From contig CM050654.1 in the NCBI GenBank assembly GCA_027574665.1, forward strand, positions 35,855,722 to 35,919,721: a stretch of DNA of 64,000 nucleotides, given 5' to 3'. The position numbers and the translations under genes are program-made. Below, in pieces: positions 13,001 through 27,075 of this stretch (position 1 is the stretch's first letter; every line of letters starts with the position of its first letter). The stretch comes from Rhynochetos jubatus (Eukaryota; Chordata; Aves; Eurypygiformes; Rhynochetidae). The notes under the pieces are model-generated. The model was not told the origin of the DNA. It was given only the letters and a program-made list of their open reading frames with translations, and ran no database searches.

Positions 13001-16000
13001 CAAAAGAAAGAAAAAATACTAAAAAAAAATATCAACAACTAAGCCTGTTATGACAAAGGTTCCCTTTCTCCCACTATACCTAATTTTCATGATCACCATA
13101 TGAATCTGATGATCTGTATTCTTCTTTTCTTGTTTTTTATATGCATTTCCTTTTTGACATACCAGACTGATGAATTTCAGGTCTGACAACTGTCATAATA
13201 AAGAACTATTCTTAAGACAAGCCTTAGGTAATTTTGAACTTAGTTTTATAAACAGCCAAAGCTGTCTGGGGTAGTTTGAAGTTCAGAATCTCCTGTATCT
13301 GATTTTCAGCTGCTGAAATTCTGAATTTGACAAGCAGTAGCTGTTGCATCTTATTCTACAGAATACTTAGTTTGCACCATTATAGAGGCAATCCATTAGT
13401 ATTTCAATTTTTTCGTTAACTATAGCCATGGACAGTACAGTTAAACACGATCTATTAAAATATCTAACAAGCACAGGAAGCTGAATTTAACACAACAGCC
13501 GTTTGCTACTCCTCTGCCAAAACAGAGCCTCAAAGGATTCCCAATATTAAAAAACTGAATAAGAGGTGAGAAAAAATAATTTTACCTGGAACCATTAATC
13601 TTCAATGAAGGTCATTCACTGGTCAAGGCTTATGGCAGCTGATGACAGTAGTAGGTACTGTGCTACAAACTGAAGAGGAAAACTTGGCTCCAATGTCCAT
13701 GCCAAATTCCAGCAGTACTTTTGAGCAATTCTTAGCCCTTCTGACTCAACTGTCAGTTGAGTGGGAGGTGTGAATTGAGGAAATGTTTTCATGAGTTTCC
13801 TCATTTAGCCATTTTTCCATAACATACATTGGCAGAGACAGGGGGGGAGAAAACCCACTCTGCAGACTGTTCACTGTTTTCTGAGTGAATTACTCAGCTT
13901 TTTAGCTAAGCCAACGCTTACACCTCCCAGGGTTTCCAGAAATGCTGAAGGCTGCAATTCTTACTCCTCAACACAAAAAAACAAAGCCCGGGAGCAATTC
14001 TCTTTCTACAATCATATTTTTGCAGGTCCCTCATCATATAGATATCCACATGAAACCTGTTAAACTTCAAGCTATTACTGAAAGATAAAAACTGCTTGGA
14101 GACTTTAATGCAAAGAAGAAACATGTATGCATACATAAAGCAATTATCATCAGAACTTCAATACTTATCATAGCTTGGACTTCAGAAAAACTTAGGCAGG
14201 CTGGGGTAGGAAGGAAATGCAGGGCAAGAAGGCAAAGATGTCTGTGACTATCACTAATGCTAGGAGTTGGCAGTCTGATCTCTGGGGCCTCTTTTCCAGC
14301 TTTGTTACTGCTTGATTCTGTGAATTCAGAGAGTATGTTACAAAATGTAAAATATAAAGATCCCTGTAGGGCCCAATCAGCTCCATAACTTTTGGCCTGC
14401 TTTTACAAATTCATAACAGAGAGAGTAAGAAACATTCAAGTAATCATTTCAAAGACAGATGAAAGGGGACTGATCTTCAGCTTTCCCTGTCTGAGAGAAC
14501 AAATGTGAGGATTCCAGTCATCACTACAGGATCAGCTTGGTGAGAAGGTAGGTAGAAACAAAGGACAAAGTGCTGGGTGAAGAAGGTATATGGAACAGGT
14601 GCACAGAGATTCAGTGTTGTTCAGCAATAGCTTTTCAGTGGGTGGGGACATAGAGGAACCCATTACTAAATACGTTCATTTCAGTTCTGATGGTACGGCA
14701 TCTTTACACACTGCAACAGTATGGGGTGTAACAGGCAGGGACCCTGCATGCACATGACCTTCCAGGGTGCCCAAGGATGTGGGTTAGCAGATATCTAAAG
14801 TAAGAACACCCATATCTCCAACTGGAAGGGTATGCGATAGGCCCAGCACATGCCCAGAGAAGACATGCTCTCATAACCCTTTCTTTCTATAAGGAGGGGA
14901 TGGGGGTACACATACGACCTTGGTGGGACTAGGGTTAGTTATAAAAGAGTATTTAGAAATTTGCTGTTGCATATAAATATCCCCTAAGTGTCTAATATTG
15001 TGGTTTATCCACTGCATTACTGATATTGATCCTTAATGTACAATTCACTGATTGCCAGTTAATTACAAGTCATTAATAAATCCATAAACCACTTTGATCC
15101 TTGTTTGATTTAATCTATATTAACTGAGTAGTTTGTCCCTACAACCAGCATTCAAATTGACTGCAACTGCAAGAAGAAACCCAAAAGTCACTATTGCCTA
15201 AATAATTACCTGGATGCCCCCAAATAAAAAATTCCTCTGTGGGCCACAACAGTACATGGAGAGCTCCAGGGCAGACAGCATTTCCAGTCAGGACAGCAGT
15301 GCTCTCCAGGTACACTGTAGCTCCCTACACACCTAAATCCAGTCTATTATTGTATTGCTGTATGGCATTATGCATGCAACCTACTGAAAGGCTTTTGTAC
15401 TCCTGTGTCCTATGAATAGAGTACTTTGCAATGGTTGAGAAAGCCCATACGCTGACAAATAAAAACTAAAGCTTGTTGCAGTCACCACTGGGAAAAGTGC
15501 ATTTTAAGTACAACGTACCACCAAGAATCCTTGGTTTCTCCTCAGTCTGAGACAATATTGCTTTGCATAGCAACATGAACATCATGAACAGTCTGCAGAA
15601 GTGTATTTCAAGGGATCTGTAAGCCTATTACAGATGATTTTATTTAAAAGACAATAACAATGAAATTAGCAGGGAGATTTCAAAAAGTAGGAAAAATAAA
15701 ATCCAAACACATTTTAAACTTAATCCTTTCCAATGGGGGAAACTACTTATCTTTTCTGTGTCTACCATTATGAGAGCAGTTTGCAGTTACCTTGGTTTAT
15801 TAATTGCCCATCTCCTCACCAAATGTTGACAAAACAAAATGAAAAATAACAAACAATAGAATACACAGCACTGGTTTCTCAAGGGACCTATATCTGTGTT
15901 GATGCATGACTGCAACATGAATAATTCAGAATCTTCCTATCTGAAAACAGTTTTTACATAACTAAGGTCTAAAACCCCTTACATTCATTAAAAAAGATTA

Positions 16001-19000
16001 ATAGCTACAACTGCAAATTCTGGGATTTCTTATTGACTTAGAGGTTAGAATATGAGGTTTTACACAGGCAAGGGACAGTGATCTCTTATCCGTGCTTTGC
16101 ATCTTCTGAATAAATCATTCAATAGCTTTTCCTTAAAATGAGTTTTAATGATATTGATCACATGTGTGTCACATTAAAAATGCACCATTTAAAATGCTGT
16201 TGGGGTAAACAGCTAAATAAAAAGTTAAAAGGAAGTTTCTAACAAGCAACAGCATTAAGTCTGTCAATCAGGCGACAATGTGTCATTTTGTGTGCTATCA
16301 CTGAAGAACCTGAGCGAAGGAGGTATATACTGTGTGGTTCTCAGGGATTCACCCTGCTGCAAAAGAAAATCCTGAGCAGGAAGGAGGAAAGGCAGTGGAT
16401 CCTACAACAGCCACCTTCTCTTCTAAGTGGAGAAGACATTCCAGTTCTCGGCTTTTTGGAGACATTAGTAGTAGGTGTATATGAGCAAGTCCTACAGGGA
16501 ATTTCATTTATGCCAGGACACTCCCAGTTATCACAGAGATGCTGAATTTGAGATGGGGGTGGGGAGGGAAACAAGAGAGAGAAAATGCTCTGGGCTACCA
16601 TTTTTGCAGTGTCCTAAGTCCACAGCTAACTGTGTTGCATGCAGCTGAAGTAGACACCAGCACAGCCCTACAAAATTCTCTACTACTTTCTGTCACTTGA
16701 GTGTTAATGAAGGATGACACCCAATTATTAGTTAGCTTTAAGATTTTTTTAAAGCCGAAAATGTGTTTATCCTTCCAAAGAACAGCCTCTTCCAAGAAAG
16801 ACAGTCAAAGCACGAAACCATAAATTAAATAGCCCATAAACTTTTATAAGTCCCCCTAATATTAAATAAATTTAAATAAGCCTCACTAAAATGATTACAT
16901 TGATGCATTTATGTTTCGTATTTGTGCCTTTTGTTTTACTCTGCAGAGCCCACTAATGATAATGGGGCAATTCAACAGACATGCATTACTCACCACTATA
17001 CCGTTAGCAAAAATATAAAGCCCAGCTATCAAAAAATGCCTGATAGTTGTGATCCTTACACTGTATACCAACAATCCAGGGCTCCTATGTAACTCCATCA
17101 GATTTTTAAGGATTTAAATGTGTTAGCAGAACAAATACTGAAAAGTACTCAGGTTCCCTATGCCAGATTGATTGATATCAGACATCTAAGTCCACAGCCT
17201 AAGTTTTACTTCCTAATTACTTCCGAAATGGCACACACACTGACGAACAGCTTACATATGTTTCTTTCATCAAAGTAGAATATTATTCTGTAAAAGACTT
17301 CAGATATTGTCACTAACTGATTTCTGGGGTTTGCTGAAGACATGTCTGGAAAACCAGTGTTGTCTTAACAGTCCCCTGAAATTAAACTACAGTAAGACTC
17401 CTTGAAGATACACAAAACGAGTCAAACACCTCTTTCTTTGCATGAGACCTGTATGAGCAAATACACGTCAAAGAGTTGAAATGCATTTGCTCAAAAACCT
17501 AAATAAAACATATGATCAATTCAAGAGATCCACTGAGAAAGTTTCTTTTCCCAATGGAGCTTTGAACGTTCTCCTTTGCAAGTAAGATGATTGGTACAAC
17601 TGCCGTGGCTTGCACACAGCTGAGAGAAGAGCCACTGTTCAAATAAGGGTGAATGTCCAAAGGGACAAAATAAGCAGGGACCCACAGAATTGCTACAAGG
17701 TAGCTGAGCAGGAAGAAAGCACCATTTCCCACACCGTTAGCTGTTTCATTGCTCTCTCCAGTACTTTTGGTCCGTGTCTGCCCAAAGTAAGCCCACAGGC
17801 CAAGTATAACTTGCAGCTACCAGTAAGACTACACTGTATTACGTTATAAATGATATTTCAAGAACACTGAATAATTTATATCAAGTATCACTTCTACTTC
17901 CAAATGCTAAGACATCAGAAGGCACTATTCCAGGATAGGAAATAATCACTGCATAAGTTGGAAGGAACTGTTTCCCTCAGGCAAAATATTAGCTACCAAA
18001 AATATAAGTGAGATTTGCAAGTTCCTCCAAATGTTTTCAACCTGCAAAATCAGAACCAGAAAAGCTCATGCTATGAAGTCACTAGTGCAGCAAAGCACAC
18101 AGTCCAACCACTCCCTTCAGGTACAAGTATTTAATTGGTCTTGAAAGACTAGAAAGAGAGAGAGATGATGATAAAAAGTCAGTACTAGGAAACAAACATA
18201 TTAAAAACTTGGGCTAACTTAAAATTATCCAGTAAACACACTGCATTTGAGAGACAAAACAGACAGAAGTCATTAAAGAGGGAAACATTCTCATATTGCA
18301 GTAGGGGAAGCAGTCAATTCTTGGAAACATAGATTTTACTCAGTGTCCAACCAGTATCAAGATTGTAAAATATTCTTCAATAAGGGGGGCTTTCAGCCCT
18401 TGCACATTGGATCCTCTACGTCCAATATTTCTGCAGGAAAGATGTTTCACACACTTTACTTGGTACGGAACTCCACCGCAGGCTTTTAATTCAGTTCAAA
18501 AAACATTTCCTCTCTAATGTAATGAGATGTTTTAAAGAATGAAATTTTTAAATGAAATTTTCTAGCAGGAAGTCCTCTGCCAGACACCTGAACCACTGAT
18601 GACAGCACGACAGTTTTAAGTCTCTCTATAATCTTCTCATGGAGTATCATGTCACTTTGGAAATTTCTACACAATTTTTTTCAGTGGTCTTTCTTATTCT
18701 AGGTCCATGAGCATCTTTTTGTTGATATACGTGATTTTATGGATCAAGAAAGTACACAGTACTCCAAAAGATGTGTCTGCTTCTACGTAAGCTCTTCATT
18801 TCCAACATTGCCTTAACCAAACATTTTCACATAATGGTTCGTGGCATGATTAGCATATAATTATCACACTAAACCTCAAAGTCATTTCCTTCAATAGGCT
18901 TGCTGTTTCAATGGCAACGCATCCTACCCAGCTGACGTAACGTGCGAGAGCTGATGGTATAGAACTCCACAGTGGTAGCACCTTCAGGTTCTCACACAAA

Positions 19001-19862
19001 CATAGCTTTAATCTATTCATTTATACAGCACACAGCTTGTTAAAATAGCTTGGTGGTTTGAGTTAGTATAAATTTAACTCATGGTATAATTTTTAAAATT
19101 ACAATTTCCCCCAGTAGATTGCTTCAAAGCAGAGCTGTAAATGTATAAGATTCCTTCTGAACCCTTGCACTAATAAAATAAATATTTCATTGGAAATAAT
19201 TTTGTTATTTCTTCCTCTTTTCAAAAATCAATGCACATTTAGGACTACTATTCAGTGAACCCAATTATATTTATTATTAGAAGTACCCATGAGGACTATC
19301 TATTACCATCATCTGCTTTCTTTCTGATAATTATAGTGTTGTTACACATGGAAAATCACACATGCCCAAGTCAGAGTGCAGATCAGATACCAACTATACA
19401 TAAATATTTGTTAGTAATTCATGTTTATACTTCTCAGCTACACAACAAGCTTTTCATCCTTGATTCTAGTCAAATGTGTTTCAACCAACGTTCTGTGTTT
19501 CCCAAAGGTATTTGTTGCCAAAACATGCATCACGAACAGTTATTAATCAATCTTTTCATTAATGCTCACAGGCTGAAATCCTGAATGCTTACTGAGCAGT
19601 GATTCAAACTTCAAAACTTCATAAACTTCAAAACCTGACTTCAAAAATTTCAAAACCTTCCTGTCAACACAGGGCACACCATGACAAACACAATGTTAAA
19701 CTTCACAGGTTTGAAGTCCCGTGTTGCTAACCCCCAGCACACAATGGATTAGATTTAAAAAACAACAAACCTGATGGAAGACCAGTGTCCTGGACTATGA
19801 GTTCTTTGGAATTAATAATATTAACAAGATTTTGAAAATATTACAGAAAAATTTCCCTTAAA
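10025..19862. other. TMEM163 intron 2 (part): no gene recognised
   Basis: Nearly 10 kb of AT-rich sequence. The open frames are short, and none resembles TMEM163 helices 2-6 or any family I know. A small CpG-containing motif cluster at 18905-18948 stands out and is listed separately. No named repeat was recognised. Confidence 0.55.
18905..18948. promoter_or_regulatory. CRE-like / half X-box motif cluster (candidate)
   Basis: The segment contains TTTCAATGGCAAC, similar to one half of an RFX X-box, and 15-20 bases later TGACGTAACGT, a CREB/ATF-type core. It holds four CpG dinucleotides in about 30 bases, in an intron that is otherwise poor in CpG. The motif identity is seen directly. Regulatory function is inference. 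Confidence 0.25.
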
Positions 19863-20367
19863 TTTGCTTTAGCCCCAGCCAGCAACTAAACACCATGGTG
19901 GGATGGAGGAGGGAATCAGGAAAAAAACTTGTAGATTGAGATAGAACAGTTTAATTGGACAGCAAAGAGTAAATAATATTAACAGTAATATTACTGACAA
20001 AGGAATATACAAACAAGTGATGCACAACAAAACAATTGCTCACCCCCTGGTGACTGATAGCCTATCCCCAACCAGCATTTCGCCCCCAGCTTATATACTG
20101 AGTATGACATCTTATGGCATGAAAGGTCCCTTTGGTCATATGGGTCAGCTGTCTGGGCTGTGTCCCCTCCCAGCTTCTGGTAGAGAAAAAGCTGGGAACA
20201 CAGGGGCAATATGAGAAACTGAAAATATCCTTGGTTTAATATAAACATTGCTTGGCAACAACTAAAAAATCAGTGGTATTAACATTCTTTTCAGCACAAA
20301 CCCAAAACATAGCCCCGTATTAGCCACTATCAAGAAAATTATCTCTATTTCAGCCAAAACCAGCACA
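19863..20367 (-). mobile_element. Solo LTR of an avian endogenous retrovirus
   Basis: On the minus strand the element starts TGTGCTGGTTTTGGCTG (complement of 20351-20367) and ends in the GGCTGGGGCTAAA-type terminus near 19863. It is about 505 bases long. A TATA-like box, CAGTATATAA on the minus strand, lies at 20091-20100. There is no internal gag/pol sequence on either side, so it is a solo LTR left by recombination. It is the same family as 29007-29584 but clearly diverged from it, so it looks old. ERVK versus ERVL class cannot be decided by eye. Confidence 0.88.
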
Positions 20368-23300
20368 GACCATCAATCTCCCACTCAACAAACAGCATTT
20401 AGGGTAACATCCTATTCTAGAATAAGATTGCTTCTCCTTCTCCAACCTTTCACTTTCAATGTTAAACCTCAATTACAAAACAATAGCTTTCTCAAGTACT
20501 TCTGGAAAACCTAATTTAATTTTTTAAGATGACAAGCTATTCAGTCACTAGGGACTGAAAGCCATTCAAACAAATGTCAACTGCTTTGAAATCCACTACT
20601 CACAAGGCTGACCTAACTCCAGCTAAAGGCAATTAACCGTATGAACTACATCAGCAAAACAGACTCGTGTCATGAAATATCAGAAATACCACATCATTAC
20701 TTGTACAGTGAGCACAGAAAAAGAGGAGGTTGCTTAATATTCTTAATCTGCTAAGTAAATCATCTATATTTCTGTTTAAAAAAAAATGCTAAAAATCTTT
20801 TCTGATTTGAAAAAGGGTTTCATGTCATAGATAGGAGTAGAAATGCATTAAGAATTCCTATCTCCAGTTTCTGTTGCTTTCACACCATCCCTTAAAAGCT
20901 AAATTCTGCCTTTCTATAATCCAAGCAAATCAGGGAAGAAAGAAAAGAAATTGTCAATTAATTTTGGACTCGCAAACTTGACAGTTGTTCAAAGCATCTA
21001 CCCCTACTATTTTTACTAATCTCAAAATTCAACATGCACTGTGTGCAGCGTTATGAATCACCCTGTTATTTTCTAAACCAGCTCAGATTCAATCATCATT
21101 TCACAAAACAGAAAAGTAACACGATGTTCTGAATCCTTCACCAGTAGCTGTGGAAGTAGGCATGGCACTAGAGGCAGATGCTATATATGAGCTTTTAAGT
21201 GTGATTCAGGATCACAGCCTACATGAAATAAAATACAGAGTGCAGTGGCTCTTGCCAACAAGAAGGTGCATGGAAGACTGAGAACATTGACAATGGTCAA
21301 TGACCAAACTTCATCATCTTTCTCTCTGTTGAGTAGACAAAAGTTTGTCTCTGTATGGAGTAAGAAGGAAATCAGGCTTGCCACGCCTCTGTACTGCTGT
21401 CAGCTACTGAAAACAGCATCCAGCAGTATTTTTAGGCCTAGATTTTCAAACTAAGTAAATGGCTCTGGGGAGCATAAAGGCTCTGCCCAATATACTCCTA
21501 AATACGCTAAATTAAACTGTATATGAGTAAATGCTATAACCAAAGCACTGCAATTTCCACCACATGTATATTTTAACTCATATACAGATATTGTACTCTG
21601 AAGTAGCTATTTCCATATGGGAAATAGAATATATATAATACGAACAAAAGAATGCCTATATCATGTTGGATTTTCTACTACCACGAAACAATAACTAAAA
21701 CTTGGAAAGTTATTAACAAACACTAAAGACGAACAGAACTCATGTTTTTAATGAGACTAATATGATTAATTTAATAAAAAGAAGTTACGTTTCAGAACGG
21801 CATACTTTTTCCAGGATGGAGACACCTCTGAGAACACGAGCCTTACCTTTCATTCTCCATTCTTCAGGAACAGAAATTTATGTTAAGTGATAGGGAAGGT
21901 TGTGTACCACACACAGAGGCATACACAGCAGAGCAGACCACCTGCTTAACTCTCAGCTGAGACCCCCTGCAACAAGCAGGCCTCAGAGAAAGCTAACATT
22001 TCCGAGATGTCATCTGAACAGTAACTGCAGTTGAGGTTGTGCTAGACTCCTCTTCCAGCATCTTATTGCATGGATCCACAACACCTCATGCTATTTGAAC
22101 GGCAATTTGTCTGAATGACTGTAGCGGTGGGGGCAAAGATCAAACGATCTGCCCAGCAATGTAGCTTTCTCCCTTAGCCTGTGATCTGAAGCAGCTTCTT
22201 ATTGGGCAGTGCTAATGGGGTTTAGTAAGTGACTCTTTTTGAAACAGAAATGAAACTTTAATATTTTCATGTACTACTGGAAAAAGGCAACAGTGTAAAA
22301 ACTTGGGCTAGAAAGAAGAGCATGCCAGCTTGCAACTTAGAACTGAAACATGATACTTCTTCCTACAGGTAAGAGAGTCAGTCTTACTGTGTACAAAAAA
22401 GAAAATGGCCTGGGTTTATTATTCTCTATGTAAACAAAATGTAAAACTGAAGAGTTACACTTTCAACAGTGGCTACTACTTCTTCTAAGGTTCTCAAAGA
22501 ACACCGTTCTATAGCAAAGATTATGAGCCTTTTAAAACAGACCTAAAATTGCATTTAAAAATCCCAGAACCTAAAATCAAAGGCTGTTTTTCTCATCAGT
22601 CCCCACTGCCTCGCAGGCAGCATTCCACTCTGTATCATTAGCGCTTCCATGAAAAAATAATATAAGTTCAATTTTTAGATATTCTGTAAAATCTCAACCC
22701 ATTATAAACCACAGGAATTCACTCCAATTTCCAAGTCTGAATTTGTTTTTTCAGTATTCTAAAACCCTTGCTTCCAGACACTATAATAGAATTGCTCCTG
22801 TAGTAACATACAATCCTTCCTTGCTCTAACCTTTTGTCCTTCCAGAAAGCAAGAAGTGAAAAAAGCAATGTTTTTCTAAGTAGCCATTAGATTTCTCCTA
22901 AAATAAGAACGGGAACAGATGAGGCAACAGAGACATAAAGCACGGTTAAATATAATTGTGGGGCATGAAGGGTCAGGCTTTGTTCTTCCACTTGGTGTTG
23001 AACACCATCACTGAATCTGAACACAGAAAGGTTAACAAATTATTAATGAACAGAAAATTATATTCAAGTTATAGATTTCATCATAGCAACCAATGGCAGA
23101 AAACCTTCCAAAAAGACCTTACAAGCCAAGTGGAATGGTTTTAATGGGGAAAAACAAATAATCCTTGAAATTCTTAATACTGTTGGCAAATTACATTCTA
23201 GATCTATTGAAGAAAGAGAAAAAATCCCACAAAAGCCTCACTGGGGCCAGCGTTCCCATCCCCACCTCAAATTTTACAGTGTTATACCTATGGGTGACAT

Positions 23301-26300
23301 GGAAGCATGAAGTTTTCATCCCATCCCACCCAACCTCAGTAGGAGGTCTGCAAGTGATCCAAAAAAACCACTATTAGAATTCTGAATTATCCTGATTTAT
23401 TTTTTTAATAGATGAAGCTAAGAGGAGAAAATTCAACAAAATTATATGCAACTACATTATACTATGTTCTACACTATACCAACACTTAGAAAAATATAGT
23501 CATTCCTGAAAATCTCAAAGCTGAAGACCCTGATCTTACTAAGGTTTATAAATATGATGAGAATAACCTCAATGAAAACAAAATAAACTACATCAGTTAT
23601 TTAAAGTTCTCATTTCTGTTCATTTTCTAATCCTTCATCTTAAATTAGAATGACTAGAACAGAGTTCAGCCCTCAAAACCCAGGTGCAATGTGGTGACAG
23701 AAAAATTAAGCGACCTACCAGCATAAGAACCAGAAAGTGAATTCAGATTTTCTAGAGCCTATCATTTGCTTAAGATAAAACAATTAACTTACATTTAAAA
23801 AAAAAAAATCTGGACTTCACAAGGTAGTAAACAAAGCACAGGTAATAAATGAATACACTCTGTCCTGCTAACTCCTTTGTAGGGACAGTATCTAGAGGCA
23901 AAGGGACAGAGGAGGTATTTGTGGACAGTTCACTGATAACTTCTTAAACCACAGTAGCAAGATTCAGAGCTTGACTGCTTCAGTGAAAATCGCCCCTCTA
24001 AAGCATAAGCACGTGCTCACTGGAAGAATCTTCATAAAGGGAGTGTGTTTCTCTGAACTCTTCTTATGTTCATTAGTCTGCTGTTTCCAAACACCTACAG
24101 CTCTGAGGGCATAGTGCTTGGTTTGCCCTGCATGCTTATTGGTTTAGTTTTATTTTGTGGCACCTGTTTAACAGTGATTTGGAAAACATGGCCTAACTAG
24201 CTCTTTCACACATTTTTATTCTTTGAGTTTCGTGCATTTTTTGCAAAGTCAAATCTTCCCAGCTATTGATCTCACCCTGTGTCAAAGGATTTCTATTGAT
24301 TGCAGCAAAGATAACGAATACCAAGTATCTGGCAAAGAGAACCCCTTTATCAACAGCATCTGCTGATGTTAACTTTCATTATCTTAATTTTTTCAGTGTC
24401 ACAAGACACATACCATTGCACACGAATGTAAAAATCCATTGTGACTAAAGTAACACAAGTAAAATTGAGGCAGATACATTACTGTGAGTAGGAGCTATGC
24501 ACCATCATTAATGGGATACATTTTACTAATTTCCCTGCATCTTACTTAACCTCATAGTGTAATCCTTGGAGACACATACAGAAAGTTTGATTGTAGAAAA
24601 CAGACTGTAAGTGTTTAGGTCTAAAAAGGGTTCTTGCACTTTCTGCAGTTCCAGCTCAGCTGTGAAGCCTAGGCCACCAGCAAAAGAGAAGCACACCATT
24701 CGCTTTCATTCCTAATTGGACTCCAGAGATGGACACATTCAAACTAAAGATCAACTCTACTGCTTTTCAGAATAAAAATGCCGTGTAACTGCGAAACTGT
24801 CTGTAAAGCACAGGTAGCAACAACACTTCTTAAAACCCAGCTAACTGTGAAATTTATGAATTGGATGATAGTTAAATAGATTCATTACAAGCAAAGGTCA
24901 GGTCCTCATGTGTCCTCTCCTTTTGATGAATAACCTATTTATACCTGCCGGAGAAATTTGAGGGGGATGGACACTGGGGGAAGATACAGCTGAACACCAC
25001 AAGCATCAATTGCAACCGTAATTCTTTACCTTCAAAAGTGCCTTTTCTCCAAAGATTTCTCAGTCTTTCAAAAACTGACAGTCTGGGACACTCTCTTGAA
25101 CTAAATCAGTTTTGTATCATTCCCTGCCATAAGCAACCTCGCTCACTGTGCCAAGCAGCAAGGGAATTGACTGTAGCACAAGCCTGGTTGTATAACCCAT
25201 GTTCCTTAGCTGCCCCAACTCTCTCGAGAGCTTACTCCATCTGAAACTGAGAACACATTTTTAGAAACACCGCATCCACACAATGTAATTCCTTATTACA
25301 TAGCACTTAGCAAGACACCACATAGTTTGTGCTCTTGCTTTAAATCACATTATGTCTTCTTATGTTGACACATTCACATTAGATTTCCAAACCAATTTAT
25401 TAGTCCTGCAGCTTCTTTGCAGCCCAGTTTTCCAATCTGTTTTCCCATATGCCCTCTATTATGTAGGACAGGATGACTGAGTATCACCTCCTTGTTTATA
25501 AAGTGGTGTACTGCAAATTTGGTGGGTTTTACCCTGGATGATCCACTTAAAAGAGTCCATTTCCATATGTGTTTAGCATTGACATCACCAGATTCCATCC
25601 TTCCTTTCCAAATGGAAGCATGTCTGCATTCTTGGATTATGTGAAAGTCATGGAAATCCTCAGGTCCATCTACATTTTTAAGACTGCCATTAAAAGAAAG
25701 GCTGATTGTGCTCACCTGATACATTACAGTAAAACCAAGAGCGCTCCAGGGGAAAGCAAAAAACAAAAAACTGCAGTCTTTAAAAGCACTCATGGGCATG
25801 TGCCCATATGATGATTATATGACTCCTCATTCCAGGAACACCGAGCATTGACAATGTACATGAGAACAGTGAAGACACCGGGACTGAAAGCAGCTCTGTA
25901 AGTCTGTTTCAAAGACTTGACAACCTTAACTTGTGATACACAAGACACTGAAACCTCAGGACTGACCTGTAGACCCAGCAGATTCACAGTTAGCACGTAA
26001 TCTTCTATCCCTAAGAACTCCTCTGGATGTCTCCCTTATTTCCCATCCCAATCCTCAGATTAATGACTGTCATATAAGGTTGCCATAGCTGTATGATTAG
26101 GCAAGACAATTCTTTTGTAGCTCTACCAGAAGTCCCTCTCCACTCCAGGCATTGAAAGGACAAGTATAACAGGCTCAAAAAAAGAATACATCATCACAGA
26201 AACATGTACCTTGTACACTCACTAAGTGATGTGCATTTGATCCTGACAAGTGGATGTCATCAGTGATAAGCACTGTCTTAACTTTTAAACAAACAACACA

Positions 26301-27054
26301 ATATTTGGGGTGCTTTGTTGTTTTGTTTTAAATCAGTACAATATTTAGCAAGCCTTATTTCTTATTTCTGTACTACTGAATTTTTCATATTATTTTGGCT
26401 TGCTTTTTTAAGAGTAAAATTTAGCAAGGTTTTTTCTGCTCAAACTGCATTGCAGCAGGGAGCCTATGCAGAAAATGCATGCAGTACACAGCAAAAGCAA
26501 CAAATCACCAACTCCACCAAACTCTAGCGTGCCGAACAGTGACTGCATAATAGCATTGATTTCACAGTGAATTCTAAGCATACCAGGAGGAGATATAAAA
26601 TGAACTTTATATGCAGAAAGTTGTTTATTATGGTTGTAAGACAACATGGCAAGACTGTCTTCTCCATTCTAAAATAAGTGGATACAGACTCAGCCACCAA
26701 AGAAAAACACCAGGGATACCACTGTGGTTGACACTATCAATGTTCACATTGGTAGACTCCCTTAGCCTTCATAAATGGATTCTTGCTTAGTTTTTCTGCT
26801 ACAAGCACTAGGGGGACATTCTCCAACACCATAGCAATCTTCAGCTACATGCTTTAGCTACTCTGACCCATTAGACTCCCGTTTCACTTCCCCGTGTCAT
26901 GCCCTGAGAAATATTCACAGCTCAGTTACACATTATCAGCAGATTCTTTCAGAGCAGTAAATGCAGCGACCAATCTGCCTAAGATGTAACTTAGCTAGTT
27001 TTAGAAGGCCACATGTGAGCCAGCCAAACCCCAAATGCCTGTTCACCTCCCGGC
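20368..27054. other. TMEM163 intron 2 (part): no gene recognised
   Basis: AT-rich non-coding sequence. It contains one open frame longer than its surroundings, at 25374-25799 on the minus strand (listed separately), and a CTCF-like core at 26804-26818 (GCACTAGGGGGACA). I saw no named repeat and no TMEM163 exon. Confidence 0.55.
25374..25799 (-). other. Unidentified 141-codon open frame with a good internal donor
   Basis: A minus-strand frame starting MPMSAFKDCSFLFFAFPWSA. I do not recognise it. It has no clear domain, signal peptide or repeat. Within it, TGTATCAG|GTGAGC is a strong splice-donor match at about 25715. The upstream part ends FTVMYQ, which does not fit the next expected TMEM163 residues (human, as I recall: TVSVMRYSASAFGF). 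It could be chance, part of an unknown transcript, or a decayed retrocopy. It lies in the inferred intron 2 on the same strand as TMEM163. Confidence 0.12.
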
Positions 27055-27075
27055 AAAAAAAAAAAAAAAAAAAAA
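27055..27075. repeat. Poly(A) run of 21
   Basis: A homopolymer run of 21 A, the longest in the window. The preceding sequence is not a recognisable retroposon. Confidence 0.9.

Noticed and set aside
14800-14830. Minus-strand SWRYGC as a possible TMEM163 exon 3 (expected LWRYSNAAA)
   Set aside because: Only three residues match, and neighbouring residues and splice sites do not fit.
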